64,000 nucleotides of DNA from Argopecten irradians (taxonomy: Eukaryota; Mollusca; Bivalvia; Pectinida; Pectinidae). The position numbers and the translations under genes are program-made. Where the stretch lies: the NCBI RefSeq assembly GCF_041381155.1, contig NC_091144.1, forward strand, positions 16,005,544-16,069,543. The letters are read 5' to 3'. A model generated the notes under the pieces. That model was not told where the DNA came from. It searched no databases and saw only the letters and a list, made by a program, of their open reading frames with translations. How positions within the stretch are numbered: the first letter of the stretch is position 1; every line of letters begins with the position of its first letter. Below are positions 24,067 through 36,742 of this stretch, piece after piece.

Positions 24067-24338
24067 AGGGAGTGGGACGACTGGTTCGCCCGTTGTCAGT
24101 ATAATGTGACCGGGTGGGGTGTGTTGCTTGGTGTCTTCGGCGGCATGCTTCAGTGATATAGCACTATAAAAAGGGCAAAAGTTCCACTATACAAGAAGAC
24201 ACAACATGAATATACCGCAGTCTCCCGAAACACTCACCTCGCACAACATACACGCAACACACCGCATACATGGGAGGCCGTCCTTACATGACCATAGCTG
24301 TTAATAGGACGTTAATTAATCAAACAAACAAACAAAAA
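24067..24338 (+). mobile_element. SINE family B, body and tail
   Basis: Well preserved. It runs from GGGAGTGGGACGACTGGTTC, through TCAGTATAATGTGACCGGGT, TTCAGTGATATAGCACTATA and CCACTATACAAGAAGACAC, to the tail GTCCTTACATG...TTAATAGGACGTTAATT and (CAAA)n. The tRNA-like head is absent. Best reference copy for the tail. Confidence 0.85.
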
Positions 24339-24660
24339 ATTTTATAGTGATCGCTGAAGGAACCCATTGTAATAAAGTTTTATAGGAATACCTCCGATCG
24401 GAAGCGAAAGTACATTTCCATCTACGCATGGACAAACTCATGAGATTATAACAAACGATATGTTGGTTCTTTTAAAAGGGGCAATCTGTTTATATAGTCA
24501 AATATATTGTTTATTGTTTTAATGGTTTTGCTTAATGCTCTTATATCAACTAATACCATTAGTATTTGTTTTGTTGAGATTGTTTTGAGAGATAAGTGAT
24601 TCGGTTTTAGGGAAACTGCGGTGTGCGTTTTTCCTTTTTTTTTTTTTGCTGGGAAATTCA

Positions 24661-24857
24661 TGCCCATTTTATAGAGCTAGGTTAGACTGTCTTAGTTACA
24701 AAACAACATACGCACCCAGTTTTTAATGCCGTGGAAGTTTTGCCTTTTTTTCTTAAAGAGCAACGGCATTGGAGCATATTGTCAAAGATACCAGACAATA
24801 CACCAAACCCGGTAATATTATACTGCAAATAGACAAATTAGTCGTCCCACTCCCTTG
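24661..24857 (-). mobile_element. SINE family B, diverged inverted copy
   Basis: The plus strand ends AATTAGTCGTCCCACTCCC, the complement of the family B body start, with AAGATACCAGACAATACACC and GGTAATATTATACTG at the expected spacing. Heavily diverged; the left limit is approximate. Confidence 0.55.
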
Positions 24858-25530
24858 TTATCAACGTTAATACGTTTTACAGATTATGGTGGTTCCACTA
24901 GATGGCGCTGAATATCCAACTCAATGTCAACTCAAAGTCAAAAGATTATGTTGAAATTGTCCTTTACTAATGACGTAATTATCGTACCAAAACATTGGTT
25001 GTCATACAGTTATACTTACTTTACAATTCAAATTAGCATTGTAAATGAGAAGCAGCAAAGATGGAGCACAAATCTTGCCACAGATGGCATGAGTTTACTG
25101 AGCTCTTGCCATCCCCCATAATTTGCCTATATATGCAGATAAGCTGTAGTGATATTTTCTTTAGCAAATGGGTGCTGATATTCAAAAATCTTGCATAGGA
25201 ATGTATTGATAAGAAGTCATTATCAATTATGAACAACTATTCTATGTAATCATTCTTTTGGTGGTATACAAATGTAGGTTGGTTATCAGGGTATACTCAT
25301 GTAAGGCAGGCTTTTGCTAAATATCACAAAGATATAAATACAAAACACAAAGTTGCAATGACTCTATTTTTTAATCTCTTGAAAGTTGTTATCTTTTGTG
25401 TGTCTAATTCTGGTGATTAGTTTCATTGACATGTCTAAATGGAATAAAAGAAAGGTATACAAAGGTATTAAGGTCAAATAACTCTCCTAGCATAACACAG
25501 ACGTGCATTATTATATATTTTTGAGATGCC

Positions 25531-25679
25531 TTGAATATACCGCAGTCTCCAAAAATTCTCACACGTAATTCATACACGCAACATACCGCATACATGGGAG
25601 ACCGTCCTTACATGGCCCTCGCCGTTAATGGGACGTTAATCAAGCAAACAAGCAAAAAAAAAAAAAAAAAAAAAAAAAC
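25531..25679 (+). mobile_element. SINE family B 3' end with poly(A)
   Basis: TTGAATATACCGCAGTCTCC through the shared tail GTCCTTACATGGCCC...TTAATGGGACGTTAATC, ending in a 25-base A run (25654-25678). Truncated at its 5' side. Confidence 0.8.
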
Positions 25680-26300
25680 ATATGTATATACATAATGAAT
25701 CTGCATCTTTGCAAGAATAAAATATTTGAACTGTCAAAAATTCAAATACGTGGAACTCCATCTCTACACTATAATAGACGTCAAATGGTCTTTTAATTAA
25801 TGGCTACCTTCGTGTAATTATAACGCACTTCTGCGAATTGAAATGTCGTAGTCATCAGTAAATATTTAGGATCTGATGTTTACAAAAGTCACATATTAAT
25901 ATGAGCGTGACTGATCTTACAATCACCCCAGGAAGCGGAACAAGCTATTGCGCGAAGGTACAACGTAAATATTTACTTTTTGTTGTATTGATACTGTGAA
26001 AAAGGATTAAATGGATTTTGTGTTTTCTCTATTTCTCATAGGGCTTAGATACGGAAATGAAGAGATTATATCATTTAAACCACGTCCATTCCCATACGTA
26101 ACGCAGCGATAAAATGTACACCTACGCACTAAAATGTCGTCCATTTTCTAACTTACCTGTGTGTGGTAGAGGGAAAATTCTGATCGCCGTTTTCATTATC
26201 TGACATTTCTCTTGACTAATTGACTTGTAATCAAGCTATAACCCCAATATTGATGGCTTAATGGTGTTAAGAAAACTTATTTTTGAAAATTGATGTCCGT

Positions 26301-26672
26301 GGAGGTAGGGCGTTAGAATTGTACCTGCTGCCACTATTGCATGATTATAAAAGGCGACTAAATCTAGGATCTTATCTTTTCTCTTATTCCGAACTAACTG
26401 CATGTACTAACTTTCTTTTTCCTACCTTCCTTATGGGATTGGGACGCCTGATTCGCCCGTTGTCAGTATAATGTGACCGGGTGTGGTGTGTTACCTAATG
26501 TCTTCGGCAGCATGCTTCAGTGATATAGCACTATAAAAAGGGCAACAGTTCCACTATACAAGAAGACGCAACACAAATATACCGCAGTCTCCCAAAACAC
26601 GCACCCCGCACTTCATACACGCTATACACCGCGTACTTAGGAGGCCGCCCTTACATATGACCCTGGCCTTTA
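26301..26672 (+). mobile_element. SINE family B, longest copy
   Basis: Begins GGAGGTAGGGCGTTAGAATT as in 16979, then an AT-rich linker with ATAAAAGGCGACTAAAT. The body follows from TTGGGACGCCTGATTCGCCC through GATATAGCACTATAAAAAGG to CCTTACATATGACCCTGGCC, where the tail breaks off. The strongest copy for joining the 5' linker to the body. Confidence 0.8.
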
Positions 26673-26674
26673 AG

Positions 26675-28650
26675 TTGCGAGTTCGAAGCCCAAGTGAATC
26701 AGGTACTATGTAGGACCTACTGATAGTACGTGATAGTTTTTCATAAGTAATTTGACTTTCTTCCTCGTCTCAAATCTCGCAATAACTGCTGTAATACAGT
26801 ATAACATAACGCATAAAAACCGTAATATTAAAATACAAAGTTTGTGTAATGTTTGGATCTTTTTAGATAAACCAAACATCTGAATCTTACAAAATAACCA
26901 ACAGGTTTTAGAAAAGACTATGTCACAAAACATTCTGACACATATCTAATTGTCATTTAAATGTTTTGCAAAACGAGCGAGTCTTTATATGGGTCCCTTA
27001 GCTGACAAGATTTGCTGAGTCAGTAGGGCCGTTGATTTATCACGCAGGAGTGCCATTGTCGGGACATTCGAGAATGTTTATTTGTTCTTGTTTTTGTACG
27101 CTATCCCCCAAATGAAGTAAACAAAACAGTTATCTATATGTTCTATTAGTTCAATGTGTCTGAAGTACAATACTTCATCATTTTCAATAAAAATAAACAG
27201 TAATTGTATCAATTTTTCATTACACTGATTGAATTTAGGCGTCATCACGAAAAAAATAGAAAAATGTCTACGGTTTTTTTAGGGGAATTACATATTTTTA
27301 CATAGATATTTAGAATATACATTAAAATTATAGTTACAGATAAAGAATGATAAATACTGGCCGGATATACAAGGATATAAAAGTATGATCTATATAGGTA
27401 TCCCCACATACAAACGTTATAAATATAAATTTGACGAATGAGACAAAACGTTGCCATAGGAGAGTCAGAGTCAGACATTTCTCTCAAAATTATGGCTGAT
27501 CCAGCTTCTCAGTAAATTGCTTTTACGTTTTCGCTTTGTAGATCTGCCATGCTGGATCCCACAGGAGTCGTTACATATCAAACAACGCCGTTCCACAGAG
27601 AAAACATCCTGTTCAGATCGTCTACCGTCAAGTACATCGACCAATTCACATGTTTTTTTTAATAATGACAAATAAATCGGATGATCTAGTGGCCAATAAA
27701 CGATACACAAGTCGTACTGATTACTCCAGGGAAGTGTTGTCAGGAAACTACAGTTTACCAGCCATGTTTGTCCTCAAACACGCGAACACGCACGATCTCC
27801 AGCTAATCACAGTGCCCGACGGATACTGTCAATTTATGTTTCGCCATCAACATTAAAATATTCTTCTCTCACGATTTCTCTAATTAGTGAGTTGGGTTTT
27901 AAACACAGGTTATATGTAAAAACATAGTACTAGGAAACACCCAGATAAGTTAACGAATCTATCTTCATCACTATAATGTATACATGTTTTCCCATAGAAA
28001 TATTTTTTCAAAACAATATACAATTCCTACAGATAATTAAATCTATGTTACATTTCAGTATTTAATGTGAATCTGTAAAACTATTTACTCATTACTCATC
28101 TTTTGATTAACTGTTTTTTTCATTCACTGTTGTAATTTATATAATATATTCAAAGATTTGCTTCTCTCCTGTCTTTTAGTTCGCAAGACGTTGATGTATA
28201 ACATAAAACAAAAATATGTTAAACAACAACATGTTGATTAATGAAGAGTTACAATATCAACAGCTTAGGCCATTTAATGAGGGTAACTAAAGTAAATGGA
28301 TGTAAGTGTGTATCAGATGACTACTAATGTGTAATATTGATGATGAGTAGGCCTATCCATTATAAACTGGTAAAGATGACTACCTATCGATGAACATAAC
28401 ATTACGGATATTTTGGTTCATTACGCCATTGAACTTAAATAACTCTTTGTTGCTTGTTGAGAGTCACAAAACAAGTTCAACAGAGGAGGCATGCTTAGCT
28501 TTTAACTCCTTTACCCATGAAAAGTTATAATTAACTGATCAATCCTTTGAATAAGAAGAGCTCAAATGTGTGTTCAGGGAAGAAATAGTTGATAGATATA
28601 AAACATTAGCAGCCAATTGCAGGCGACCAACAATTTGTTCATTCCTTATT
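26675..28650. other. Gene-poor; ambiguous open segment at 27471-27856
   Basis: The segment at 27471-27856 is less AT-rich than its surroundings and is open on both strands. The minus reading ends with a Cys-rich, basic segment (ERRCLICNDSCGIQHG then KRKRK). The plus reading is a 68-residue frame. No domain or splice pair decides between them; it may be an exon relic. Confidence 0.2.
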
Positions 28651-28653
28651 TTT

Positions 28654-28824
28654 ATTCCGTCTTTGTACATTATGACTGCTTAAGCGAGTAGGTGATGATT
28701 GTGATGTGTTACGGAAAGAACGTCATATATTTCAAAGAACACGACATGCGATTCGCTCACAAAATAGAAGTCACATTGATACCTTCTCACAAGGGCAATA
28801 ACTCTGTAATATACAAAGACGGAA
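28654..28824. mobile_element. MITE family E, complete copy, 171 bp
   Basis: Terminal inverted repeats TTCCGTCTTTGTACATTAT and AATATACAAAGACGGAA with subterminal ACAAGGGCAATAACTCTG. The interior carries AACGTCAT and related words. It matches copies at 35742, 50547, 52211 and 58438. Confidence 0.7.
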
Positions 28825-31800
28825 CGGGTGTGTGTTCATCCATCAGAATGAACAGATACAGTGTAACTTGATATTAATCTGATTCCTCTGAAGCATTCAA
28901 CCTAAGAATCCCACCTGTTATTACCCTGACGACATGCAAACCTGTTACTGAGCGTATAATCGAAGTAATTAACCGTAAAACACACTTTTATCAGGTCTGT
29001 CGGTCAGTAAAAGATTGCATAAAGTAAACTATACATAACTCTCATTTCACCTGCCTCCATCACAAAATCGTGATTAGAAAATCGGTCAGTCTCTATATAT
29101 AAACATCCTTATTATGAGATATTAGATGACAAATAAAAAAAATACCATACAAATATACACGAAAGAAAGCAATTACACGTTTGTATCAATTTTGACGCAT
29201 TCCTTGTGTTAAAATGGCACTTTGTCTCGCTCATCGTTAATGCGTGAATGGACAAAATATTTTCAATTAGTGTAGTTGTTATTTACGAGGTTCTGTTAGT
29301 AAAAATGTATTGTAATAGGCAAAGGATCACACCAAAACAATATGATACTGCAATAATCTCTGTTATTTGAACCATTGTACATGTACGTACAAACAAATAT
29401 TACTTTTGATCGTGAAAACAAGTTCATAATATCATTTCAAAATAGAGGACACAAGTAATAAAGTTTAGTTTACTTTGAATTTGCGAACTCATACATATAC
29501 ATTTTACACAACATTTAAATAGTATACCATAGAATACAAATATAATCGTAGACAGTGCTACATTCCAAAGAATGTAGGTAACGGATACTAAAGATCCTTT
29601 GGCTTTAGGTATTTTCTTATAATCATTTAAATTGCACAAAGTACGAATCTCTGCGCACGATCTTAATTACCTACCCGTAACTGTATTGATAGCATGCTCG
29701 GTAAGACGTCGCTAATATCATATCTGCATTAGGTACTTTAGTTTATATATATATATATATACCATTTTACAATTTTTTGCGAAACATCTGAGTTTGTATA
29801 TTCTGAGAATAAAAAGGTTTTCAGAAGTAGTGTCTAATTTACATTAATTTGAAAATGTATATTGTAAACAACTGATGTGAATAATCGTATAATACACTGC
29901 TGCCAGTGGGAAACATTGATAACGAATTGAATACACTGAAATCGCGATAATAAGCCGCGGATTATATTCTATTTTGGTAGGAAATCCAAGGCTTATTTTC
30001 AGGAGTGACCTATTTTCAAGCCCGTCTTATTTATCCTGTAACGTATGATAGACTTACTTAGGAGATCGGCTTACATTTGAAACATTCAAATTAAATTCAA
30101 AGAAAAAAATACATTGGGTATATGAACAATTGATTTATTTATACACATGCATGTATTTATGTGCATTTGTATATAATAAAATAACAACACCACTACAGAA
30201 GTTTATGAGAATTTTGACCACCATCAGAAAATGTTGTCTTATGTCTTCGATAATTTCCCTGGAAGGAATCCAAGGCTTACTTTGAAGAACAGCCTATTTT
30301 CGATTCAGGTTTCTTATCGAGATTTAAGGGTATTTATTTGTTGACAATTACAAAGACGAGAAATATTGCGTATGCGAAACTAAAGTGGTTAACAATTATC
30401 TTCGGCAACATTTGATTATTAATTAATTAATTAAGAAAGATGAACTCAGTCAACCCTAAATCAGATTTCAAGAATCCGATTGCAGTAAATTTATTGGCCG
30501 AATTACCACGCTAATTAATGTGTCACAGGCCAAATCAACTTGTTGAAAACCAATTATTATAAAGTACATTGGAACTAGGTGCTTTCGATTGATTGAGGTG
30601 TGAAACTTCTGACAAACGATGATTTCTTTGTTCAGTTTATGATGTTTTCTTTATGGTGATGACATTAATTATAAAATACAGGATTTTGAACGAATTTGAC
30701 CGTTATATCTTAACTACATGATAAAGATCATAACAAATTGTGATTTTGAGAAGGCAGTATCATTAAAAGATGGTAATTATGGTCTTCACAGGTTAATTGC
30801 GGACCACAAAGCGTTTTTACGATATTTAGAATTACGTCATGCTTTTGTTAGGAGAAAAAACTTGTATGGATACAACATCTTAACGGAATTGATGTCCGCG
30901 TTATCTTATTAATACACATATATATACATGATCACTGTCTTGAAATACAAGCTGTGTTTTGGCAAGTATATAAAGAAGGAATCTTAAGATCCTTAACGTA
31001 CCATGCATACTTTTTATCCTACACCATTTAATTTTAGCTGTCAGCAATACGTCCGGCTTTCACACAATGTTTAGCCTAAAACACAAATATATGTAGTAGG
31101 TGTATTCCAACAACGCCAATAAATTCGATTAGATAAAGTGACAATCATTATCCTGATGGATTTTACCAACTTGAACATTCTGTAAAGTCCTATAGTTGTG
31201 AAAATGCGATTCGAATAATGTAAGAAAAATGTAAATAGGAAGCGTTTGTCTTGTGTCATTTTCATTGTATATATCTATTTATTGTACTTTTTCGTGGTAA
31301 CACAATCACATATATTCATATGCAGGTCACTACAATTCTTAATGTATCGCACATTTTCGCAGACGATCTATTAATTTTTATTGAAATTCTGGTTTATTTT
31401 CTTCGTCCTAACAGCTTAAATTCCATCCGGAGTATGCAAATAACGACATAGTGGTAGGTGAACACGTAGTGTGTTCAAAAGGGACTGGTACTTTCACTGT
31501 GTGTGAATATTTAAATAATAAAACGTCAGTTATGTTTTGAAATCAATTTTCGAGTGCACTTTGTTTATTGGCATTTCTGCTATTTACGAATACATGCAAA
31601 CTTAAAGAGCCCGTGTCATCATCATGTTTAAGTATGCGAGTAAGTATACACATGCTGTTGAGATATTAAAAACCTTTACAGGGAATTTAGCACCATTTTC
31701 ACAAAAGAACAAATATAAATACTGACACTTTATAGCAATGCAGTTTGGCAAAATCATTTAGGAATAAAAAATAAATGGGTCCCCAGGCACACCATAGCTC

Positions 31801-32560
31801 ACGACATGCATGCATTTATGAAATTTGGCGTGAAGGAAATTACATGTGGGGAACAAGTTATAAAGCTTATTACTTGTGGTGAATAGGTTTTAAATGTTGA
31901 ACAGCTAGCAAATTATAGGTAAAAACTATAAAATTTGTCTCACAGTCTTTTTGATTGAAAATTCAGAATTGTTCGTTAGTTTTTGTTGGTATTAATGGCC
32001 ATAATTTCTGCTCCAGCTTAGACCTATATAAAGGGAAGCAACTCGCGAACCATGCGAAATCTGTAAAAGGAAATATACATAAAAATATGAAGAGAAAACA
32101 AAATACACGATTCAACAACCATATCAGTTTAAGTTACATTAAGTTTAAATTACAGCTTTTCTATGGACGTATCTGAACATGATTGTAATTCAAAACAGGG
32201 TTATGAAATGCATATCATACTTATTTTTATAACTAAAAATGAAAAAAAAAAAAAAATGACATAAAAGGAAAGCTAAAAAAATGGAGACAGCTCAAGACTT
32301 TGACACAGGTAACCACCTATTTGTACTAAACCGTCCACTCAAATGTCATTATGTTCCTTTCCGTGATTTGGTACCATGCCGTGTAAACAAACCAGCCCTT
32401 TACGCTTTACAGTACATAAGATGATAAGATATACGTTTCCAGTGTACACAGTGAGGCATGAAAAGCCTCATCACCGCTTCACCCATCACCTAGTTGTCAT
32501 CTAGTGCCCCCATTTCTTGACACGATTCCCTTCATATGAAATGACCACCTTTCACTTAAG
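28825..32560. other. Gene-poor stretch
   Basis: No supported gene. A (TA)n tract lies at about 29745-29761. A diverged direct repeat lies at about 29975-30015 and 30263-30300, sharing ATCCAAGGCTTA and CCTATTTTC. The short frames at 30718-30912 and 31955-32176 lack domains. Confidence 0.4.
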
Positions 32561-32567
32561 TATTCAT

Positions 32568-32712
32568 GTTGCTATTTTTAATTTCATTGGGATATGAAAG
32601 AAATCATGTTTGCAAAATGAGTGAATCCGCGTATGAAAAATTAACTATAAGCATTGATGTGACTATATTTCAACTTCATCGAGGCATGAAATAAATTTTG
32701 TTTGCTGACTTT
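32568..32712. mobile_element. Diverged copy of palindromic MITE (related to 45083)
   Basis: Inverted halves: TGAAAGAAATCATGTTTGC...GTGAATCCGCGTA on one side, AAGCATTGATGTGAC and GCATGAAATAAATTTTGTTTGC on the other. The same words occur in the better preserved element at 45083-45236. Boundaries approximate. Confidence 0.5.
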
Positions 32713-32947
32713 TGTGGGAATAGTGATATTTCAATGCTTAAATAAAGACAAAGAATCGACCAGTCAGAGAGCTTTGTTATAAAAACAAAGAAAGAAATAA
32801 TCATCAATACATGCGGCGTAGCCGCAGCTTGCATTGTCGATGAGGTCGTTAATGTTGACGCATAGCGACGTACTGTGATCATGACGCGATGAAAAAACAG
32901 GAATTTCATATTTCTTCTCAATAAAGAATGGGAGAAAAAGAATTAAT

Positions 32948-33084
32948 CATGGGTCTGTCAAGTAGACAGAGATATTTTAACCCTCTTGAAAGATTTTGGG
33001 CGTCAACCCTCGGCAAGCCTCGGGATGACATGCCAAAATCTTTCACTCGGTTTGAGGTATCCCTGTCCACGTGACAGACCCATG
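32948..33084. repeat. Long imperfect palindrome, 137 bp
   Basis: Arms start CATGGGTCTGTCAAGTAGAC and end CCACGTGACAGACCCATG. Inner pairs include AAAGATTTTGG against CCAAAATCTTT around a centre with CCTCGGCAAGCCTCGGG. Fold-back MITE type. Confidence 0.75.
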
Positions 33085-33099
33085 TAAGATTCTATTTAA

Positions 33100-33205
33100 T
33101 TCCGTATTTGCATATTACAAAGTTATCTGCCCTTGGTGGTAGGTATTGTTTATGACGTCATGTGTTTCAGAGGGTAACGTCATATTACAGGTATTTAGAG
33201 AAAAC
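33100..33205. mobile_element. MITE family E, partial copy
   Basis: Left half TTCCGTATTTGCATATTAC, then ACAAAGTTATCTGCCCTTG and a TATGACGTCATGTG site. The right half is lost or diverged after about 33205. Confidence 0.6.
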
Positions 33206-33209
33206 GACG

Positions 33210-34420
33210 TGAGTTGCTGTCAAAAATAACACCGTCACAATGGATACCTATCCGAAAGGGAGGCAAGGGAGGTAATATCAAAGACGGAGTACAGTACAAG
33301 CAACAAATATAATCATTATTCTTTAAAACATGATTTCTGTGTCACACCGTTCTCTATGTACTACGCTCCAAATCAATAACTCAGATATATATATACGATC
33401 TGCCATAAGCCAGTGTAGTCTACATCACAGCTTATATTGCCCCAATTCAATCCGTATACATATACCGTAAAATATTTACCAATACTAGGCACAATTTTAG
33501 AAAATTAATATTCAGTCATGTTTTTCACGAGGTACGTGTATATTACCTTATGTTCTGATTTCTGATGATCTGACAGACACTTGTCGTCGCACTAACTGAT
33601 GACACAGACACACGCATTTTCTTTATACAAATATATTACAAAAGTTAATATACTTTTTATAAAACATTTTTTTAAAAAAGAACATAGTTGTTTGAAATTT
33701 TATGTAACTACATTGTATATGTGTATGGGGTACTCTATAGAAATGATCGCTAATATACATTCAATGTTAGGTATACATACCTCAGGTTGCACAAATGGAA
33801 CGGTATACGACGATATGTATGTCAGCACAATGCGTCATCATTGTACAGAGTTATAATGTGAAGAATGAAATTCTGTCATCGTTGGACATGCACACAATGT
33901 ACAATTGAGCAGACAAATATGATAAAAGACACCAGGGCGCAATCACATCTAATGTTCGGGTCAATTCAAAATAAGTCATAATGAGATATCGGTGCCAAGG
34001 CCACATGTCCAGAAAACATACATCTCGAGAATCAAGCAATATTCATTGATATACACTGTTGGAAAGGTGTACGCTTGGTTTGAAAACTGCAGGGTAGGTT
34101 GGTGTCGTAGGTCGCGTAAAACAGTGCTTTAAAAAAATCAAACAAAACTTTGGGAGCAAAATTCTGTGGTACTTGACTGTCCGTAACCAATTCTAGATCA
34201 CCTCGACATTGTCTCCGGGACACGCAGGTTAGTAGTAACAATTTTGGACTAATTTCGGGAAAAGATGACAGCGCCCATGATAACATGCTTCAACGTAATC
34301 AGGTGCCGAAGATGTTTATATTCCTCGACTGTATCTATATTTACTGTACATGGGTTATAGATGAAGCTTCTTTGTTTTTTTATATAAATTACAACTAGAA
34401 ATTGGATTAGGTGTCACCTT
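33210..34420. other. No gene seen
   Basis: No supported gene. Short frames on both strands (33599-33856 plus; 33851-34286 minus) match no domain I recognise. Confidence 0.35.
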
Positions 34421-34424
34421 ATTA

Positions 34425-35020
34425 GGTCACCTGAGACGAAGATCTCACGGTACCTATTCTAATCGCTTTTTGTCCGTCGCTGAGCGTCGGCCGTCGTGTG
34501 TTCGTACACAATTTACATTTTCTACTTCTTCTCCAAATCTGTCAAAGCAAATTGAATGGAATTTGCACAAACCTTCTAAAGAGTAAGGCAAATCAAAATT
34601 GTGAATTATATATGCCCCATCCCCATGGGGCAGTGAGAGGGGTACAATTGACTAAGTTTCATAAATCTTCTTCACTCGGATATGTGGAAGAATCAAATAG
34701 TTGTCATATATTGAAAGGTCTCAAGACAAAAATTGTGCATTTCATGGCTTGTGGTCTCCCCTGTGAAGGGAGTCAAATTTACTTTAGTTTGTATAGGGAA
34801 AACATATATATGAGAATTATTTGCTCAATTTTCATGGGAAATGTAACAGATATAACGGAATCAAATACTCGTCATAGTTTAAACATGGTCTTAAACCTTA
34901 AAAGATCAAATTGATATCATAGACTGACTTCAAGAGCATGATGAGCCAAAATATAGAGTTTAAATGTCTTTGTTTCACTGTATCCAAACTCGGTGACCGT
35001 TAGGGTCTTTCGGCCTCTTG
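34425..35020 (+). mobile_element. Dispersed bivalve-type non-autonomous element
   Basis: Starts around GGTCACCTGAGACGAAGATC and CCTATTCTAATCGCTTTTTG with CCGTCG-rich sequence. It ends GGTGACCGTTAGGGTCTTTC then GGCCTCTTGTT. These paired ends and the intervening AT-rich interior are, to my knowledge, a very common repeat in bivalve genomes. The 138-residue frame inside (34498-34914) is fortuitous: it has no domain and spans repeat sequence. Confidence 0.65.
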
Positions 35021-35024
35021 TTGA

Positions 35025-35740
35025 TAATGATACTGTCAATAAAACAGCAGACATTATGTTAAAATGTCCCTCTGAAAACAGTTCCGTTGTTTAGAGTCAT
35101 CGATGTTAATTAATTGGAATAATTCCCCTACCACGTGGTACCCGATAATGTTTGTGCGGGACTATTGTTTCTAACGTCATTAACGTCGTTCCTATGAGCA
35201 CCCTAAAATCAATTAGCACGAAATAACTTCAAAACTTAAAACCTAATTTACTTTTGTTTATCTATCCTTCAAATAAATAATTTATTCTTAACGTCAAGAT
35301 CCGTCGCTTCATGCGTAAAGGGGTTTCCCACGTTTAAAACAAGTGATGCCAGCGAACTGGATATGTAGATTGACGAATCAGAAAAATCATCATAGTTACC
35401 CGCTACCAGTCCCTAGTGAGCAGGGCGCATCCTAGCGGAGACTAGAGAACTAAGGAATGTGCACCAGTCTATTGTTGCTATTGATAAGGGAATGACGTCA
35501 AAAGATGATATTTCGCGCTATCGTCATTTCAGCGGGAAATTTACAAATAGTTACATTCCATCATAACTTGAGACGGAGATACTCTCGCACAAACATTATC
35601 GGGTATCACGTGGTACGTAAATTAGTCCCATTCCACACAACGGTGCTGTTGCTATTAAAATTCAAGAAAAATATTATGGCTTTGTTGTTTATTCATTTTA
35701 AACCATGTACATTGCGTATTTCAAAGTTACATGTATACTC
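35025..35740. other. No gene seen
   Basis: AT-rich sequence with scattered CGTCA/TGACG words and no coding support. Confidence 0.35.
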
Positions 35741-35741
35741 T

Positions 35742-35917
35742 GTCGTCTTTGCATATTACAAAGTAAGCTTGCGGGTAGGTTTCCATTGAGACGTCATTAT
35801 TTTGTGAGCGAATTCACGTGGTATTCCCCAAAATTGTGACGTTACGCTTGCAAACACATGACGTCACAATCAATACCTACTTGCAAGTGCAGATAACTCT
35901 GCAATTTGTAAATGGAG
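35742..35917. mobile_element. MITE family E copy
   Basis: GTCGTCTTTGCATATTACAA on the left, GCAAGTGCAGATAACTCTGC on the right, and an inner inverted pair GCGGGTAGG / CCTACTTGC. It carries AGACGTCATTA and CATGACGTCACAATC, which are CRE-like sites. Confidence 0.75.
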
Positions 35918-36463
35918 AATATAAAAATACATAGAATACTAGAATTTTATCTCGCGGTAGTATATTTGTTAACCATAAATGTGTCCATCACTTTTTGACC
36001 GATTGGATGGAATCCAGTGAACAAGTTAATAAATGTTTCGCACAGTCTCTTTCGGAAATCGACCCTTGAAGTGATGGTAGAGAAAATATGTTATTAAGTG
36101 GTTTTTATTTTCATTAAGTATCCCTATTATGAAACCGATGTCCGATAGTTACAATGTCTTCATATTTCTTGCGGTAACAAAGATATGTTATTTCAAAATA
36201 AAAGAAAGATTTATCTGGGAAGTCCTTAAATGCATTTGACCTTGTGCATCATCAGGTAGTTTGGTCTTTAACGTACTTCAATAGAAGCGAATAACGTTAC
36301 CTTGTAGTTGTCTTGCGTCTTGCTTTAAAGCTGGGCGTCGCGCGCTTTAACTGTAATATTCTAAGGAAATCTCTGCAAGCATGTGATTGGTTAGTTTTGG
36401 TTTTCTCTTTCCTGAACTCCATCTATTTTTGGTTATGACATAGTGAAGGGTTGATATTTAGAC

Positions 36464-36616
36464 AATAAACTGTTACCAGATTGGACATACAGTTGATATA
36501 AAGCCCATCCAGAAGAAAGATATATAGAATGGCGCCCGTTTGGGTGCCATGAATACTTATTTTTCTGACGGATGGGCTTCATATCAACTGTGTGCCCAAT
36601 CTCGTAATAGTTTATT
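36464..36616. repeat. Long palindrome, 153 bp, with nested hairpin
   Basis: Left arm includes ACAGTTGATATAAAGCCCAT; right arm includes ATGGGCTTCATATCAACTGT. Outer words AATAAACTGTTACCAGATTGG and AATCTCGTAATAGTTTATT also pair. The centre holds a second hairpin, ATGGCGCCC...GGGTGCCAT (36530-36551). Fold-back MITE type. Confidence 0.8.
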
Positions 36617-36742
36617 ACTTATATTTCCATTACGATTGTTCAAATTCAAAACTATACACGTATATCTTTAATTTTCCTCTTGCGCTAGTGTTGACGTTTG
36701 TAGTCAATTTGGTAACGAATGTAAGACTACATTGTAACTATG

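Noticed and set aside
34498..34914. 138-residue protein on the plus strand
   Set aside because: Lies wholly inside a dispersed repeat whose copies are expected to be non-coding; no domain.
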